Assembly: GCA_020137815.1 (NCBI GenBank)
Contig: CM035362.1
Location: 5,432,008 to 5,496,007, forward strand
Length of the DNA: 64,000 bases
Reading direction: 5' to 3'
Source: Hormiphora californensis
Lineage: Eukaryota > Ctenophora > Tentaculata > Cydippida > Pleurobrachiidae
The notes under the pieces are model-generated. The model worked only from the letters and a program-made list of their open reading frames with translations, did no database searches and had not been told where the DNA came from. The position numbers and the translations under genes were made by a program. Shown here in pieces: positions 58,972 through 64,000 of the stretch (position 1 is its first letter; each line of letters starts with the position of its first letter).

Positions 58972-59115
58972 CTGAAGGAGGGAGATGTGAGTGGGAGAAG
59001 GAGGGAGATGTGAGTGGGAGAAGGAGGGAGATGTGAGTGGGAGAAGGAGGGAGATGTGAGTGGGAGAAGGAGGGAGATGTGAGTGGGAGAAGGAGGGAGA
59101 TGTGAGTGGGAGAAG
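58972..59115 (-). repeat. 23-bp repeat forming the polypyrimidine tract of a splice acceptor
   Basis: About six copies of GAGGGAGATGTGAGTGGGAG plus AAG. On the receptor strand they are pyrimidine-rich and end in CCTTCAG at exon 58971. Confidence 0.88.
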
Positions 59116-59129
59116 GCGGGCGCATGTGA

Positions 59130-60150
59130 GTTGGGAGCAAGGTCGGGCGCTTTTTGGCCTTTGGGCCCCGGGCCCCGGGCGCTTTGGGGGGCCCCGGCGG
59201 CGCTTTGCGGGGGGCGCCCCCGGGCCCTTTGTCCCGTTGGGCCCGGGGGCGCTTTTGGCGTGGCCCGGCGGGCCCCTGTGGGGTGGGCGCCGGCGGGCGC
59301 TTTGCGTTAGGGCCCGGCGGGCGTTTGGGGGGGCCCCGGGCGGGCCTGTGCGTGGGCCCCCGGCGGGCGCTGGGGCGGGGGCGCCGGCGGGGTGTCCCGT
59401 GGGCCCGGCGGGCCCCTTTGCGGGGGCGCCCCGGGGGGCCTTGCGTGGGCGCCCGGGGGCCCGGGCTTTGGGCGCCGGGGGGCGCTTTGTTTTGGGGCCC
59501 CGGGCGGGGCGGGCCCCCGGGGGCGCCGGGGGGGCCCCTGTCCCCGGGGGGCCCCCCCGGCGGGCCCTTTTTCGGGGGGCCCCGGCGGGCGCTTCCCTTG
59601 GGCGCCGGCGGGCGCGGGTCCCGGGGGCCCCGGCGGCCTGTCTTGGGCCCCCGGGGGGGCCCTGTTTTGGGCCCCGGGCCGGGCGTTGCGTGGGCGCCGG
59701 GGGGGGGCGCTGTGCGGGGCCCCGGCGGGGGCCTGGGGCTTTGGGCGGGGCCCGGGGCCGGTTCGGGGGCGCCGGCGGGGCCTGTCCCCGTGGGCCCCGG
59801 GCCCGGGCGCTGTGCTGGGCGCCGGGCGGGCCTGTGCGGGGGCCCGCCCCCGGCCCGCTGTTTTGGGCCCCCGGCCCGGGCGCTTTGCGTGGGCCCCGGG
59901 GGGCCCTGTGCGTGGGCCCCGGGGGCGTGATTGGGCCCCCGGGGGCCCTTTTGAGGGGGGCCGGAGGGGATGAAAAGTGGGGCCGGGGGCAGGGTGCGGG
60001 GGGCGAAGGGGGGGGGGGTAAAGGGGGTCTTTTTCCCTGGTCCCAGAAGGAGGGCCTTGTGGTTGTCCCGGGGGGGGTTTTTTTGGGGGCGGGGAAAATG
60101 TGGTGAGGGGGGGGGGGTTTGTCCCCGGGGGAGGCCCATGAACATCCTTT
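59130..60150. other. Anomalous G/C-rich stretch almost without A
   Basis: From about 59160 to 59940 the sequence is built of GGGCCC, CGGGCG and CTTTG words and hardly any A. It switches abruptly from and to normal sequence. Long frames on both strands (up to 425 codons) follow from the lack of stop codons. It looks like a base-calling or assembly artefact. Confidence 0.7.
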
Positions 60151-60937
60151 TTTTTTTTAAAATCTTAAAAAAAAAAATAAAACCCCGGAGAATATTAGAT
60201 TTTTAGAAAAAAAACCCAAATCCTCAGACATTATAAAAGGGCCCCCTGGAAGTAATTGTCTGTAAAGAATATTATAATGCATAGAGGGAAAGGGAGACGC
60301 AGAAAAAAGGGAGATAAATGTCGAGAGAATTGCAAGTCACTAGAGTGTCTTTTGTTCAATTAGTCAAGTAACAGAGTGTACATTCGTTGGTCATCAAAAG
60401 GCTGAGAGAGAGGAGAGAGGAAGAGAGGAGAGAGAGGGAGAGGATTGGGAAATAAACATGGTCCTCTGTGAATAATGAAGATGCCATTAAGGGAAAGAGA
60501 GAGGGGTTTATTGGAATAGAGCACGAGTACATGATATAATTGCCTAGTCGATTAGCAGCAAGCGGAAATAAGAATGAGAGAGAAACATGAAATGTATTGA
60601 AGCAATGAAATGTATATTGAATAAAAAGGGGGAAAGAGAATAAATGAGAGCATAAAAGAGAAATTAAAATTAAACAAGTTATGTAAATTCTAATAACTAT
60701 AACTCAGGTCAAGTGATGCATCATTGTGGAAAATGAGATTAGTAAATATCCATTAAACTGGACAGCGTAGTGTCAGTTCAGCACGAAGTAATGCTCAGGT
60801 GTTGGTTTGATGTACAGAGGAAAGTCATTCGTTTCTGAGAGAGGGGGTAGTGATTGGAATGTATAAATCTGGAAGTAATAGTCAGTTTTTTATGGCGAAC
60901 AGGTAAAGGGGGTGTAGAGTCGTAGGATTAGCTGGGT
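60150..60937. other. Purine-rich sequence without recognised gene
   Basis: AG-rich non-repetitive sequence. The receptor N-terminal exons would be expected here or beyond, but none can be identified. Confidence 0.5.

Positions 60938-64000
<3,063 letters not shown>

Overview
The window is animal nuclear DNA. Genes are split by many short GT-AG introns, and five recognisable genes match metazoan families: a class VI P4-ATPase, the Hsp90 co-chaperone p23, sorting nexin 8, the mitochondrial BI-1 family protein GHITM and an FN3-TM-TIR receptor. Dense MITEs, a CR1/L2-like LINE and very many tandem repeats point to an invertebrate. The TIR receptor without leucine-rich repeats and the tandem BTB genes make a sponge or another early-branching marine animal my best guess, but this is inference. 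All gene models are reconstructed by eye from splice signals, reading phase and family conservation.

Layout. 98-9581 (+): 3' two-thirds of an ATP11-like flippase whose last coding exon is split by an 822-bp hAT-type element. 11713-14430 (+): p23. 15099-22751 (-): SNX8; its 4.2-kb intron contains a complete gene on the other strand (17381-20230, +) for a secreted protein of repeated WIP-motif domains encoded by phase-1 exons. 23336-25517 (-): GHITM, with a tRNA-derived SINE in one intron. 26383-30538 (-): two tandem intronless BTB paralogues. 31254-35830 (-): a LINE with gag-like ORF1 and a frame-broken ORF2. 36-41 kb: mainly foldback elements, MITEs and tandem repeats, with one reading frame cut by a 73-bp MITE and a promoter-like CRE/TATA cluster. 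41175-58971 (-): a receptor of about four fibronectin III domains, one transmembrane helix and a cytoplasmic TIR domain in 18 phase-compatible exons; a small intronless gene (53855-54391, +) lies in one of its introns. 59.1-64 kb: a composition anomaly, a 31-bp satellite and a poly-T/poly-A block, probably partly assembly artefact.

Three cross-cutting observations stand out. (1) A 109-bp hAT-like MITE (TIR CAGGAACCGACCGA, 8-bp target duplications) occurs seven times, and four copies start within 15 nt of a 5' splice site, one with the donor octamer itself as the duplicated target. (2) Many introns carry tandem arrays that begin at, and often contain, a splice site, giving rows of decoy donors or acceptors. 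(3) The FN3-TM-TIR receptor is an unusual innate-immune architecture, with SRF-type CArG boxes clustered between its two TIR-coding exons.
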